Of a stretch of DNA of 64,000 nt, positions 34,490 to 45,334 are shown piece by piece. The stretch's first letter is position 1, and every line of letters begins with the position of its first letter. The notes under the pieces were generated by a model. That model saw only the letters and a list, made by a program, of their open reading frames with translations. It was not told the DNA's origin and did no database searches. Made by a program: the position numbers and the translations under genes. Source of the stretch: Bacteroidia bacterium (GTDB lineage Bacteria > Bacteroidota > Bacteroidia > Bacteroidales > Prolixibacteraceae); contig JAPLDT010000045.1 in the NCBI GenBank assembly GCA_026391315.1, forward strand, positions 1 to 64,000. The letters run 5' to 3'.

Positions 34490-35878
34490 ATGAAGAAGAT
34501 ATTTTCTTTGATAGCGTTACTCCTTATTGTCAAAATGTCGTCGGCTCAGACATCCAATGACATTTTAAACCTTTTGACTGCAAACCATGCCATTACCCAA
34601 GACCAAGCGGATTCGCTCAGGGCGGAGTTTGCTATCCGGCAACAGGCTACCCTGTCCGATAAGCGTTTACGCATAGACTTTGAATTTCGCCCAAGAACGG
34701 AGTACCGGAACGGGTATAGCCAAATACCCAATGATACCACTACCGGAACTTTTTTCACGAATCAACGGACGAGGTTGGGATTCAATTTCATATGGGACAA
34801 CCGGATTGCCCTTCAACTTACCGTGCAGGATGCCAGGGTTTGGGGAGGTGTAGATCCAAGGTCTCAGGCTGGAACTATAAGCCTTTTCGAGGCTTATGCC
34901 GAGCCAACCTTGTTCCCCGGCCTGTCTCTCCGTATTGGGCGGCAACGGTTGATTTATGACAACCAGCGCCTTTTTGCCGAGAATGACTGGAGGGCAACCG
35001 GTACATCACACGATGCGCTGACATTTAAATATGCAGGTTTAAAATTGACAACTGATCTTGTTTTGGCGTTCAACCAAACCAGTGAGCGGCTTTTTGGAAC
35101 TGGGTATTATCCTTCCGGATGGAGCAATTATAAGTTTCTGACCATGCATTTCCTGAAGTATAATCTGAGCAAAAATGTCGTTTTGACCTTGATGCAGAGT
35201 GCAGATGGTTATCAGGTGACCGGCAAGGATGAAAAAATCAACTACAGGTTTACCAACGGGGGCAGGTTGGAGTACACAAGTGGCGCCTGGTACGCCACAG
35301 TAAGCGGTTATTACCAGTGGGGACATAACAAAAGCGGCCAAAAGCTTGATGCATGGTATCTCCAGCCTGAGGTAAAATATGTAGCGCCATTTGACCTGAC
35401 CGTCCGTGCAGGCGCTGAAATATTTAGTGGTGGCAACACACAGGTAACCAATGGTACAGACAAATCATTTGTGCCGCTGTACGGTGTTGTTCACAGGTTC
35501 AATGGAACCATGGACCTGATCGGGACTTTCCCCACCGATCTGGGCAACGCAGGTTTAATCAACCCTTATCTGTTCCTGATTAAGAATCTTGGAAAGAAGG
35601 TTGAACTCCGAAGTGATTTTCATACCTTCTCGAACAAAGAGACCTACTACAAGGCAGGCAAAGCTTATGACAGCTATCTCGGTTTTGAGAATGACTGGAC
35701 ACTAACCTACAAACCCAATAGTTTTACCAATCTCCTGGTCGGAGTTTCCTGGGCGGACGTAACAAACACATTTGCAACCATCAAGAAATCAGGCCCTGGA
35801 GCATCAGGTCATACTCCCTTCTGGAGCTTTGTTTCTGTAAGCTTTAAACCGCAGGTGCTCAATTACTTGTTTAAATAA
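34490..35878 (+). CDS. Outer-membrane porin (alginate-export/phosphate porin-like)
   Basis: A beta-barrel of about 462 residues after start correction. The ORF track starts at 34433, but a signal peptide (MKKIFSLIALLLIVKMSSAQ) begins at the ATG at 34490. The mature protein opens with a short helical linker and then RLRIDFEFRPRTEYRNGYSQ, followed by repeated strand pairs typical of the alginate_exp porin family (FTNQRTRLGFNFIWDNRIALQLTVQDARVWGG, LFPGLSLRIGRQRLIYD) and ends in an aromatic-rich strand (FVSVSFKPQVLNYLFK). It lies 2 nt before the PstS-like gene, so it is very likely the outer-membrane entry for the same substrate. Confidence 0.85.
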   Translation: MKKIFSLIALLLIVKMSSAQTSNDILNLLTANHAITQDQADSLRAEFAIRQQATLSDKRLRIDFEFRPRTEYRNGYSQIPNDTTTGTFFTNQRTRLGFNFIWDNRIALQLTVQDARVWGGVDPRSQAGTISLFEAYAEPTLFPGLSLRIGRQRLIYDNQRLFAENDWRATGTSHDALTFKYAGLKLTTDLVLAFNQTSERLFGTGYYPSGWSNYKFLTMHFLKYNLSKNVVLTLMQSADGYQVTGKDEKINYRFTNGGRLEYTSGAWYATVSGYYQWGHNKSGQKLDAWYLQPEVKYVAPFDLTVRAGAEIFSGGNTQVTNGTDKSFVPLYGVVHRFNGTMDLIGTFPTDLGNAGLINPYLFLIKNLGKKVELRSDFHTFSNKETYYKAGKAYDSYLGFENDWTLTYKPNSFTNLLVGVSWADVTNTFATIKKSGPGASGHTPFWSFVSVSFKPQVLNYLFK

Positions 35879-35880
35879 TC

Positions 35881-36849
35881 ATGCCAAAAAATTCAGCTAT
35901 GTTGAAAAAATCGTTCTGTTTTGTATTCGTTTTTCTATTAATCTTTTCGAAAGAATATATACTCCATGCCCAGCAAAAGTTGGAAGGAAGAATTACCTTA
36001 TCCGGTGCATTTGCACTCTATCCCATGGCTGTCAAATGGGCCGAAGAATTCAAAAAACTGCATCCTGACGTAACAATTGATATTTCGGCAGGTGGAGCAG
36101 GAAAAGGAATAACTGATGCTTTGGGCGGAATGGTTGATCTCGGCATGGTTTCGCGCGAGATATATCCTGAAGAGACCAAAAAAGGGGCTTATCCTTTTGC
36201 TGTTGCCAAGGATGCGGTGGTGCCCGTTGTCAGCGCTGCCAATCCAATTTTGCAGGAGTTGTTGAAGAAGGGGCTTAAAAAGGAAGCCGGAAACCACATC
36301 TGGATCACCGGTCAATTCAAAACCTGGAACCAGGTTGTCAAAACTTCTTCCAATGCCCCGTTGAGGGTATATACCAGGTCTGACGCCTGCGGAGCGGCAG
36401 AAGTTTGGGCAAAGTATTTTGGAAAGAAACAGGAAGACCTTCTTGGAAGCGGGGTTTTCGGCGATCCAGGTCTGGCGCTGGCTGTTAAAAAGGATCCCCT
36501 TGGTATTGGGTTTAACAACATCGGTTATGCTTATGACCATACCACCAAAAGGCAGGTATCGGGTATCAGGGTGTTGCCCCTTGATATTAACAATAACGGG
36601 GTAATAGATCCAGAAGAGAATTTTTACGACACAATGGATCAGCTGATTAATGCCATTGCCACAGGAAAGTATCCTTCCCCTCCTGCCAGGGAACTTTACC
36701 TGGTTTCAAAATCAATTCCTCAGAAAAAAATTGTTGCAGAGTTTGTCAGGTGGATCCTCTCTGACGGACAAAAGTATGTTTATGAAACCGGGTACATTGC
36801 CCTTCCCAAAGAAAGGTTGGCATTGGAAACCAAAAAGCTAGGCTTGTGA
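35881..36849 (+). CDS. PstS-like periplasmic oxyanion-binding protein
   Basis: A 322-residue substrate-binding protein (PBP_like_2) with a signal peptide (KSFCFVFVFLLIFSKEYILHAQ). Ligand-loop candidates are TLSGAFALYPMAVKWAEEF, ISAGGAGKGITDAL and YTRSDACGAAEVWAKYFG. In classical PstS the last loop is RSDGSGTT; here it is RSDACGAA, so ligand contacts may differ. It sits between the porin and PstC/PstA, so it is the receptor of this transporter. Phosphate is the default guess; another oxyanion is possible. Confidence 0.82.
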   Translation: MPKNSAMLKKSFCFVFVFLLIFSKEYILHAQQKLEGRITLSGAFALYPMAVKWAEEFKKLHPDVTIDISAGGAGKGITDALGGMVDLGMVSREIYPEETKKGAYPFAVAKDAVVPVVSAANPILQELLKKGLKKEAGNHIWITGQFKTWNQVVKTSSNAPLRVYTRSDACGAAEVWAKYFGKKQEDLLGSGVFGDPGLALAVKKDPLGIGFNNIGYAYDHTTKRQVSGIRVLPLDINNNGVIDPEENFYDTMDQLINAIATGKYPSPPARELYLVSKSIPQKKIVAEFVRWILSDGQKYVYETGYIALPKERLALETKKLGL

Positions 36850-36910
36850 TAATTATTCTGTTTTGGTAGGTGGAAAATAATTAACCCTGATATTATCGAT
36901 ATGATTTAAT

Positions 36911-37807
36911 ATGTTGAAAAAAAGATTATTAAAGGATAAAATTGCCCGGCAAATAATGCTGGGCATTACCGTTTTTGGCCTGTTGGTGCTGCTGGTGATC
37001 TCGGTAGGCCTGCTGTACAAATCAATGCCGGTTATCAAAGAGCAATCGCTCTATGATCTTTTGTTCACGAGCAGCTGGAAACCATCCAAAGATCATTTCG
37101 GTTTTCTGACCTTTATATTGAGCACCCTCAGGGTTACCTTCATTGCCATCCTCATTGCAGTGCCTTTGTCGCTGTTATCGGCCATCTACCTGAGCGAATA
37201 TGCCTCTGAACGGACTAAAAAAATGCTCAGTCCCGGAATTGATCTGTTGTCAGGTATTCCTCCTGTGATATATGGCGTATGGGGAACCTTGGTTGTCGTG
37301 CCTTGGATATCAGATCATTTGGCGCCGCATTTTGTTGATTTTTCAACAGGGTATAGCGTACTCGCCGGAGGAATTGTTTTGGCAATTATGATTATACCAC
37401 TTATAATCAGTATTATAATTGAAGTCTTTGCGGCTGTTCCACAAGAGCTGAGAGAAGTTTCGCTTTCGGTTGGGGCTACCAAATGGCAGACCATTAAGCG
37501 GGTATTGTTGCTGAAATCCCTACCAGGAGTACTGGCAGCTGTCATTCTTGCTATCTCTAGGGCCTTTGGGGAAACCATTGCCGTATTGATGGTATGCGGC
37601 AATTTTACGGAGATTCCAAAGTCGGTTTTTGACGCCTGTTATCCCCTGCCGGCACTAATTGCAAACAACTATGGGGAGATGATGTCGCTTCCAAATTACG
37701 AATCGGCGTTGATGTTTGCCGCACTGTTGCTCTTTGTCATCATCATTTTGTTTAATGCCGGTTCCAGGCTGATTCTGAACCATATCACACAACGTTATCA
37801 ATTATGA
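36911..37807 (+). CDS. pstC: PstC-like ABC transporter permease
   Basis: A 298-residue permease with about six helices. The N-terminal helix is LGITVFGLLVLLVISVGLLYKS, and the signature EAA-like loop is EVSLSVGATKWQTIKRVLLLKSLPGVLAAV. IPPVIYGVWGTLVVVPW and AISRAFGETIAVLMVCG are typical of PstC. It pairs with PstA to form the channel. It overlaps pstA by 4 nt (ATGA), so translation is coupled. Confidence 0.9.
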   Translation: MLKKRLLKDKIARQIMLGITVFGLLVLLVISVGLLYKSMPVIKEQSLYDLLFTSSWKPSKDHFGFLTFILSTLRVTFIAILIAVPLSLLSAIYLSEYASERTKKMLSPGIDLLSGIPPVIYGVWGTLVVVPWISDHLAPHFVDFSTGYSVLAGGIVLAIMIIPLIISIIIEVFAAVPQELREVSLSVGATKWQTIKRVLLLKSLPGVLAAVILAISRAFGETIAVLMVCGNFTEIPKSVFDACYPLPALIANNYGEMMSLPNYESALMFAALLLFVIIILFNAGSRLILNHITQRYQL

Positions 37808-38643
37808 GAAAACTGGAAGAACAAATCATGAAAGCACTGATGCTACTGGCTTCAGCTATCATCATGCTGATTCTTGGTTTTATCCTGTGGAAAATTATCT
37901 CCAAAGGTTTGCCATCTCTCAACTGGGACATGGTTACCAAAACCCCTTCGGGAGGTTTCTATCTCGGGAAAGAGGGAGGGATACTGAATGCCATCATGGG
38001 ATCCCTGATGCTAATTACCTGTTCGGTGGTGATCAGCATCTTGTTAAGCCTGCCAGTGGCGCTCTATATCAATTTTATTTTGCACAGGAAATCCAGGGCT
38101 TCTGGGATTATCCGGTTTGCCTTTGATATCATGTTTGGTATCCCTTCCATTGTGTATGGGGCATTCGGTTTTATGGTCATGATGTATCTCGGACTTCAGG
38201 CATCCCTGCTTGGAGGGATCATTGCGGTCTCGCTTCTGATCATGCCAATCATGGTTCGATCCATCGATGAGGTGGCAGGTCAGGTGCCGCGCGAATTACT
38301 GGAAGCCACCCTTTCTTTGGGCGCCACGCGCTATGAGATGGTTAAAATCGCAGCCAGGCAAATTACGCCGGGCATAACAACCGCGATCCTCTTGTCGGTA
38401 GGCAGGGGCATTGGTGATGCTGCCACAGTGATGCTCACTGCCGGTTTTACGGACAGTATTCCGACCTCCCTCTTGCAACCGGCGGCAACATTGCCGCTTG
38501 CCATATTTTTTCAGTTAAGCAGCCCGGTCGAAGAGGTTCAAAACAGGGCCTATTCTTCAGCGCTCATCCTAACAATCATCATTCTGATCCTCAGCTTTAC
38601 CACCAGATATATCAGCAGAAAAATGTCCGGATCTAAAATTTAA
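37804..38643 (+). CDS. pstA: PstA-like ABC transporter permease
   Basis: A 279-residue partner of PstC with six membrane helices. Landmarks are GGILNAIMGSLMLITCSVVISILLSLPVAL, FGIPSIVYGAFGFMVMMYLG and the EAA loop ELLEATLSLGATRYEMVKIAARQITPGI, followed by GRGIGDAATVMLTAG in place of the common GRAIGETAPLL. The Glu-to-Asp change in GIGDA, and PstC's retained GETIAVL, may fit a modified specificity. It is 7 nt ahead of pstB. Confidence 0.9.
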   Translation: MRKLEEQIMKALMLLASAIIMLILGFILWKIISKGLPSLNWDMVTKTPSGGFYLGKEGGILNAIMGSLMLITCSVVISILLSLPVALYINFILHRKSRASGIIRFAFDIMFGIPSIVYGAFGFMVMMYLGLQASLLGGIIAVSLLIMPIMVRSIDEVAGQVPRELLEATLSLGATRYEMVKIAARQITPGITTAILLSVGRGIGDAATVMLTAGFTDSIPTSLLQPAATLPLAIFFQLSSPVEEVQNRAYSSALILTIIILILSFTTRYISRKMSGSKI

Positions 38644-38650
38644 ACCACCC

Positions 38651-39493
38651 ATGGAAACCAATCTTTACAGCTATCAGTTTAGGACAGAAAGTGACGCAGT
38701 TCCCCAAAGAAGTGCTCCTATAAAATTGACCAAATTGTCTTTTCCCCTGTTGAGGGTCATTGATCTGAATGTATCAATTCAGGATAAACAGATCCTGAAG
38801 GACATTAACCTTCAAATCCCTGAAAAGAGCATTACCTGTATCATCGGGCCATCGGGATGCGGGAAGACCACTTTGCTGCGGTCACTGAACCGTTTGCACG
38901 ACGACAATGCTGATATAAATATTACAGGGAGCGTGCTGGTCGACAACGAAGATATTTACGGGAAAAATGTCGAGGTTACGCATATCCGGAAAAAGATGGG
39001 ACTTTTGGCGCAGCGCCCTACCGTATTGCCGATGTCGATTTTTGAAAATGTCGCCTATGGCCCTCGGATTCATGGGATCAGAGACAAACGAAAGCTATAT
39101 GGAATTGTTAAAAATCAGCTGGAGGCGGTTGGTTTGTGGGAGGAGGTAAAAGATCGGCTCAAGTCTCCTGCTATCAGGCTTTCTATCGGTCAGCAGCAGA
39201 GATTGTGCCTGGCCCGGGGACTGGCAGTCTCACCCGAAATCATTCTTGGAGATGAGGCAACCTCCGCACTTGACCCCATTGCAACTACTAAAATTGAACA
39301 ACTTTTCGTCTCCCTGAAGAAAGAGTACAGCATCGTTTTGGTAACGCACACTTTAAGGCAGGCGAGGCGAATAGCCGATTATGTGGCATTCATGTATATG
39401 GGCGAACTGATTGAATTTGGTAGTGCAACCGAAATCTTTACAAATCCAAAGCATCAGCTGACCCGTGACTATATTGGTGGAAGTTTTTCCTGA
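38651..39493 (+). CDS. pstB: PstB-like phosphate-type ABC ATPase
   Basis: A 280-residue ATPase. Walker A is GPSGCGKTTLL, the signature is LSIGQQQRLCLARGLA (an unusual IGQQQ form), Walker B is ILGDEATSALDP (the usual DEPTSALDP carries Ala for Pro) and the switch His is in VLVTHTLRQARR. PstB-specific features include RSLNRLHDDNADINITGSVL and FLMYMGELIEFGxxxEIFTNP-like ending. An N-terminal extension of about 35 residues precedes the ATPase fold. No phoU follows. Confidence 0.9.
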   Translation: METNLYSYQFRTESDAVPQRSAPIKLTKLSFPLLRVIDLNVSIQDKQILKDINLQIPEKSITCIIGPSGCGKTTLLRSLNRLHDDNADINITGSVLVDNEDIYGKNVEVTHIRKKMGLLAQRPTVLPMSIFENVAYGPRIHGIRDKRKLYGIVKNQLEAVGLWEEVKDRLKSPAIRLSIGQQQRLCLARGLAVSPEIILGDEATSALDPIATTKIEQLFVSLKKEYSIVLVTHTLRQARRIADYVAFMYMGELIEFGSATEIFTNPKHQLTRDYIGGSFS

Positions 39494-39589
39494 TTTTCCT
39501 GTATAATCAAGGATCATACGGGGATAAGTTGCTTCGAATTTCTGGGCAACTGTATTTCCCGGTAATACTGCATCCTTCAGACCCTGCAC

Positions 39590-40270
39590 CTATAATTGCT
39601 CAAAAAAATTCCAGACCGGGTCGTTCGGAACAGGTGCAGTAATGGTTACAGGTTCAAGGGTGACAGGATGGACAAACCGGATTGTACGGGCATGCAGGTG
39701 TATGCCACCATCCTTGTTGGATCTTGGGAATCCATATTTCAGATCGCCTTTGATATGAAGCCCGATGGTGGCCAGCTGAGCCCTGATCTGGTGATGCCTG
39801 CCAGTATGAAGTTCAATTTCCAACAGGTGAAAACGATCGGAAGAGGCAATATATCGGTAGGTGAGGGAGGCTTTTTTGGACTCTTTTTGCTCCTGTCGGT
39901 AAGCGAAAGACTTGTTCTGTTTTTCATTGCGAACCAGCCAGTGCTCCAGGGTGGCTTCAACCGGGTCCGGTTTGACATCAACCACTGCCCAATAAGTTTT
40001 TCTGATCTCCCCTTCGTTTTTGAAGAGTTCATTCATCCTGGAAAGTGACTTGGAAGTTCTGGCAAAAAGCAGAACACCACTCGTCGGCCGATCCAATCGG
40101 TGGGTCACTCCCAGAAAGACATTTCCGGGTTTGTGGTATTTCTCTTTCAGGTAGATTTTTATCTCATCACCGATAGGGCTATCTCCCGTCTTATCCCCCT
40201 GCACGATGTCCCCACAGCGCTTGTTGATGGCAATCAGGTGATTATCCTCGAACAAAATCTCTAGCTTCAT
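39590..40270 (-). CDS. RluA family RNA pseudouridine synthase
   Basis: A 226-residue enzyme without S4 domain. The catalytic Asp is in [20 protein letters not shown], and later strands [24 protein letters not shown]-type ([20 protein letters not shown]) confirm the family. The N-terminal [24 protein letters not shown] is typical for the small RluA group (RluC/D-like single-domain). The RNA target is unknown. It overlaps panB by 4 nt (ATGA), so the two are cotranscribed, a common Bacteroidota arrangement. Confidence 0.92.
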   Translation of the reverse strand: MKLEILFEDNHLIAINKRCGDIVQGDKTGDSPIGDEIKIYLKEKYHKPGNVFLGVTHRLDRPTSGVLLFARTSKSLSRMNELFKNEGEIRKTYWAVVDVKPDPVEATLEHWLVRNEKQNKSFAYRQEQKESKKASLTYRYIASSDRFHLLEIELHTGRHHQIRAQLATIGLHIKGDLKYGFPRSNKDGGIHLHARTIRFVHPVTLEPVTITAPVPNDPVWNFFEQL

Positions 40271-41085
40271 TCGTACTGCTCCTTTTCATTCGGGAAATCC
40301 TTCGATTTCACATCTTTGATATAATGGCCGACGGCCCCTTTGATTTCGGCTGCCAGATTGTGGTAACGGCGCAGAAACCTTGGTGAGAACTCCTGGGTAA
40401 TGCCCAGCATGTCGTGGATTACAAGTACTTGTCCATCGACTCCGCCGCCAGCGCCAATGCCTATGATTGGGATTTTTAACTCTTTCGCGACCTTCGTGCC
40501 AAGTGATGCCGGAATCTTCTCCAGAACGATGGCAAAGCATCCGGCCTCTTCAAGTAATTTCGCATCCTTCAGCAGCTTATTTGCCTCATCCTCCTCCTTG
40601 GCCCTGACAACATAGGTACCATAACGGTTGATCGACTGCGGCATCAAGCCAAGGTGTCCCATCACGGGAATACCTGCCGAAAGGATGCGTTGCACCGATT
40701 CGATCACTTCACTGCCGCCTTCCAGTTTAACCGCATCGGCATGGGTGATTTTCATGATTTTGATGGCAGAGTTCAATGCTTCGAGCGAATTTCCCTGGTA
40801 GGTGCCGAATGGCATATCGACCACCACCAGACAGCGGGTCACTGCTTTGACGACCGACTTCCCATGGTAAATCATCTGATCCAGGGTGATCGGGAGGGTT
40901 GTTTCGTGACCTGCCATGACATTGGCGGCCGAATCCCCGACAAGGATCACATCAATTCCGGCCTGGTCCACCAGTTTAGCCATGCTGTAGTCGTAGGAGG
41001 TAAGCATCGAAATTTTCTCCCCTTGCAGTTTCATCTCCGAAAGTACATGGGTAGTTACCCTTTTGATCTCTTTGTGCACTGACAT
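40267..41085 (-). CDS. panB: 3-methyl-2-oxobutanoate hydroxymethyltransferase
   Basis: Transfers a hydroxymethyl group from 5,10-methylene-THF to ketoisovalerate, the first committed step of pantothenate synthesis. The fold is a TIM barrel with Mg ligands in [18 protein letters not shown], the substrate segment VKLEGGSE and the catalytic Glu in [39 protein letters not shown] is the C-terminal hallmark. It is 272 aa and complete. Confidence 0.95.
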   Translation of the reverse strand: MSVHKEIKRVTTHVLSEMKLQGEKISMLTSYDYSMAKLVDQAGIDVILVGDSAANVMAGHETTLPITLDQMIYHGKSVVKAVTRCLVVVDMPFGTYQGNSLEALNSAIKIMKITHADAVKLEGGSEVIESVQRILSAGIPVMGHLGLMPQSINRYGTYVVRAKEEDEANKLLKDAKLLEEAGCFAIVLEKIPASLGTKVAKELKIPIIGIGAGGGVDGQVLVIHDMLGITQEFSPRFLRRYHNLAAEIKGAVGHYIKDVKSKDFPNEKEQYE

Positions 41086-41168
41086 AGGTTCCGAATTTTT
41101 TTTGGATGAAAATGCAAAGTTACCAAATGTAAATGTGAAAATATGAGAATGTGAAAATGTGGAAATGA

Positions 41169-41203
41169 AAAAAGTGCTGACAGTCTAAATATCAGCACTT
41201 TTT
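41169..41203 (-). terminator. Intrinsic terminator of the NagX-like gene
   Basis: AAAAAGTGCTGA pairs with TCAGCACTTTTT across 11 nt, with A/T-rich flanks. It is 36 nt past the stop of the leftward gene at 41239. Confidence 0.8.
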
Positions 41204-41206
41204 GTT

Positions 41207-41233
41207 ATAACTCATAACTCATAACTCATAACT
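41207..41233. repeat. 7-bp tandem repeat (ATAACTC, nearly four units)
   Basis: ATAACTC is repeated three full times plus ATAACT directly before the stop of the NagX-like gene. It is a low-complexity intergenic tract, too short and without spacers to be CRISPR. Confidence 0.6.
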
Positions 41234-41238
41234 TCCTT

Positions 41239-42387
41239 CTACACTTTCAGGAAAATCTTATTTTTGAAAAGGAAGTGCAGGAACATCCATTCGAGGGCGA
41301 TTGCGCCGAGGATAACGATCCAGTTGCCCAGGGCAGGCTCAAGGAATCCAAGGAAGAATGAGGATGCATCGCGAAAATCAAAAATTCTGGTTGCCAGGTA
41401 GATGGTGATAGAGTTCATCCCGATCACCTTGAAAAAGAGAATTTTGTATTTACCGATTCCCCATGCCCAGGTGTTAACCCAATCTTTTACATCGATGGTA
41501 TAATAGAACAAAGCCAGAAGCATAAAACTGATGCCTGCTGTGAGCATGTCGAAAGGGACTGTCCAGGCTGCTTTGATAATGGGATAGAAGGTAGAAAGAG
41601 TCAGGGCAACCACGACCAGGCACGCGCCAATGACGGCAAGGATCGAAGCTTTTCTTCCGGAAGCCGGAGTGCCGTCGCGCAATATTCCGCCGGCCAGTGC
41701 ACCCATCAAAGTCACAGAGATGGCAGAAACGCAGCAAAGCAATCCTTCCGGATCAAAAGTCGTTCCGTGTAACCTGCCGGGGATAAGCAAACGGTCGAGC
41801 CAGGCATTGATACCATTTACCGGACCATTTACCGGATCCAGTAGTCCCGCGCCCTGTCCGGGAACTGGAACAGCAAGTTGAAGAATTGCGATGGAAATAA
41901 GGAGTCCTGCCAGCCAGATAATTCTCGATTTCATATTTTTCGTGTAGATCACGATTGTGGCAGCGAAGAAATAGGCGAATCCGATCTGTCCCAGAACACT
42001 TGGAATGCGCGGGTTAGAGAAACCGTGCTGCAGAGCTCCATTGTACATAATTCCCAACAATATCAGGATGATCCCGCGTTTTGCCGCCTTCCTGAACAAG
42101 AGTGATTTATCTGCGCCTTTCTCGATTTTGGAGGTGATGGCATAAGGAATGGCAACTCCGGAGATAAACATGAACAATGGGAAGATCAGGTCTTCAAAAT
42201 GAAAGCCATCCCACCTGACATGTTCCATCTGTTCGGCCACAACGTTCAGCCAACCCCAGTCGAGGGCCTTTGAAAGGGCAACAATCAGACTGCCACCGCC
42301 AATAATCCAGAGCATATCAAATCCACGTAAAACATCAAGTGATGCAAGTCGTTCGACCTGCTTTGCCGTTTGAATCTTTTTTTGCAT
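41239..42387 (-). CDS. DUF5009/NagX-like membrane acyltransferase (heparan-alpha-glucosaminide N-acetyltransferase-related)
   Basis: A 382-residue membrane protein with about ten helices. RLASLDVLRGFDMLWIIGGG at the N-terminus and the next conserved segment HFEDLIFPLFMFISGVAIPYAI are hallmarks of the HGSNAT/NagX family, which moves acetyl groups from cytosolic acetyl-CoA across the membrane to sugars. LRGFDM holds the usual Arg-Gly-Phe-Asp. No glycan-utilisation genes lie beside it. The sugar target is not determined. Confidence 0.87.
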   Translation of the reverse strand: MQKKIQTAKQVERLASLDVLRGFDMLWIIGGGSLIVALSKALDWGWLNVVAEQMEHVRWDGFHFEDLIFPLFMFISGVAIPYAITSKIEKGADKSLLFRKAAKRGIILILLGIMYNGALQHGFSNPRIPSVLGQIGFAYFFAATIVIYTKNMKSRIIWLAGLLISIAILQLAVPVPGQGAGLLDPVNGPVNGINAWLDRLLIPGRLHGTTFDPEGLLCCVSAISVTLMGALAGGILRDGTPASGRKASILAVIGACLVVVALTLSTFYPIIKAAWTVPFDMLTAGISFMLLALFYYTIDVKDWVNTWAWGIGKYKILFFKVIGMNSITIYLATRIFDFRDASSFFLGFLEPALGNWIVILGAIALEWMFLHFLFKNKIFLKV

Positions 42388-42490
42388 TTGGTTAAAATGT
42401 TAATGATAGTTTGTAGTATTTCCTTTCAAAGATATTATTTATTGATAAAGTTGGATCAACAGGGATATTTTTTGTTCAGGTTTTTTGATA

Positions 42491-42555
42491 TTCACCACAA
42501 TAGACACATAGAACACAATAGAACCTAATGTGACCTATGTGTCTATTGTGGTGAA
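42491..42555. repeat. 21-bp perfect inverted repeat with 23-nt loop
   Basis: TTCACCACAATAGACACATAG (42491-42511) and CTATGTGTCTATTGTGGTGAA (42535-42555) are exact complements. The words resemble the ACCACAAAG...CACAAAGG intergenic repeats seen at 49.66 and 50.75 kb. It may also end the NagX-like gene's neighbour transcripts. Confidence 0.7.
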
Positions 42556-42709
42556 CGCTGTAATTAATCGAAATGCGATATGGGAAGTGGTGCCAAAAAT
42601 GCCAGCGTTCCAAAGTTTTTCTGTCGTTTTGTCACAAAATATGACAGCACTTTCTGTGAACCGGAAGATTCAGTTCCCAAAAGCGCCTAAAAACAGGTTT
42701 TGGAAGGAT

Positions 42710-42724
42710 TGGCACAAAGATTGA
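42710..42724 (+). promoter_or_regulatory. Sigma-54-like -24/-12 site ahead of dnaK
   Basis: TGGCAC-AAAGA-TTGAT fits TGGCAC-N5-TTGCW except for A instead of C in the -12 element. GG and GA are 10 nt apart as required. It is 62 nt before the dnaK ATG. An RpoN gene is not seen in this window, so this is only a candidate. Confidence 0.35.
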
Positions 42725-42779
42725 TTGTCGTTAGTCATAAGATCGAAATACAAGAAAAAAATATTAATAGTTTAAATAG

Positions 42780-44655
<1,876 letters not shown>

Positions 44656-44665
44656 CTTCAGTATA

Positions 44666-44712
44666 TATACAACAAAAAACCCGCTTCTCAAAAGCGGGTT
44701 TTTTGTTGTATA
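44666..44712 (+). terminator. Strong hairpin terminator of dnaK
   Basis: About 21 bp of perfect stem: the arms ACAACAAAAAACCCGCTT and AAGCGGGTTTTTTGTTGT plus three further pairs outside. It begins 11 nt after the stop; the T run is within the right arm. Confidence 0.9.
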
Positions 44713-44758
44713 GTTTTAAGAAGCCACCTTTCTTTTTTACCCATCATTATGGGCACCG

Positions 44759-45247
44759 TCATTTTTTAGTAAGGTCGTTTATCTTGTCAGTAAGTAGTAA
44801 AATTGTCTCTTTTCTTGCTTCAATCTCAGATTCCGCATGTTTAAGCGCCCTTTCTGTTTGTTCCAGGGCATGTTTCAGGGTTGAACAATTTGGGCAAGGA
44901 TCAGATAACTGATTTCCAACAGAATGTATTTGTCCCGATAGGTTATCTTCTTTCCTCTTAATCTTTTCTAATGGCTCAGCTAAACTTACATTTGGATCGG
45001 TTGAGGATTTTGTGTATTCTATTTTTCTACTATTGTTAATCATTTCCCCTTTTTCAGTTATAAGCCAGTCTGCACTTATGTTATCAAATGACGACAGTAT
45101 CTTTAGTAAAACGTCGTAACTTGGGGCATTTCTACCCTTTACGATGTTGTGGATAACGGTAGAATTGACACCAATACGCATGCTAAAAGAATTATTATTT
45201 AATTCTAATGAATTGATTATTAATTCTATTCTATTATTTATTGTCAT
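44759..45247 (-). CDS. XRE/phage-repressor-like HTH regulator with coiled-coil tail
   Basis: A 162-residue protein. The first 65 residues form a lambda-type HTH (IELIINSLELNNNSFSMRIGVNSTVIHNIVKGRNAPSYDVLLKIL, ISADWLITEKGEM), the usual form of Bacteroidota repressors. A linker and a C-terminal CPNCSTLKHALEQTERALKHAESEIEARKETILLL coiled coil follow, probably for dimerisation. It is divergent from a small Cro-like gene over an 87-nt gap filled with palindromes. No phage genes lie beside it. Confidence 0.82.
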   Translation of the reverse strand: MTINNRIELIINSLELNNNSFSMRIGVNSTVIHNIVKGRNAPSYDVLLKILSSFDNISADWLITEKGEMINNSRKIEYTKSSTDPNVSLAEPLEKIKRKEDNLSGQIHSVGNQLSDPCPNCSTLKHALEQTERALKHAESEIEARKETILLLTDKINDLTKK

Positions 45248-45249
45248 TT

Positions 45250-45321
45250 GATGATATTTTTTCTAAATTCACTTGCATATATCATCATATGATAATATAT
45301 TTGTGAAAAGCTTTTCACAAA
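45250..45321. promoter_or_regulatory. Divergent operator region with 22-bp perfect palindrome
   Basis: TTTGTGAAAAGCTTTTCACAAA (45300-45321) is a perfect palindrome ending 13 nt before the Cro-like ATG. TATCAT-CAT-ATGATA lies at 45280-45294, and GATGATAT (45250-45257) is inverted as ATATCATC (45279-45286). These would serve as operators for one or both of the flanking HTH proteins. Confidence 0.7.
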
Positions 45322-45334
45322 AATACAACAAGAA

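Noticed and set aside
41207-41233. Tandem ATAACTC tract as a CRISPR array
   Set aside because: Units are 7 bp with no spacers and no cas genes are present.
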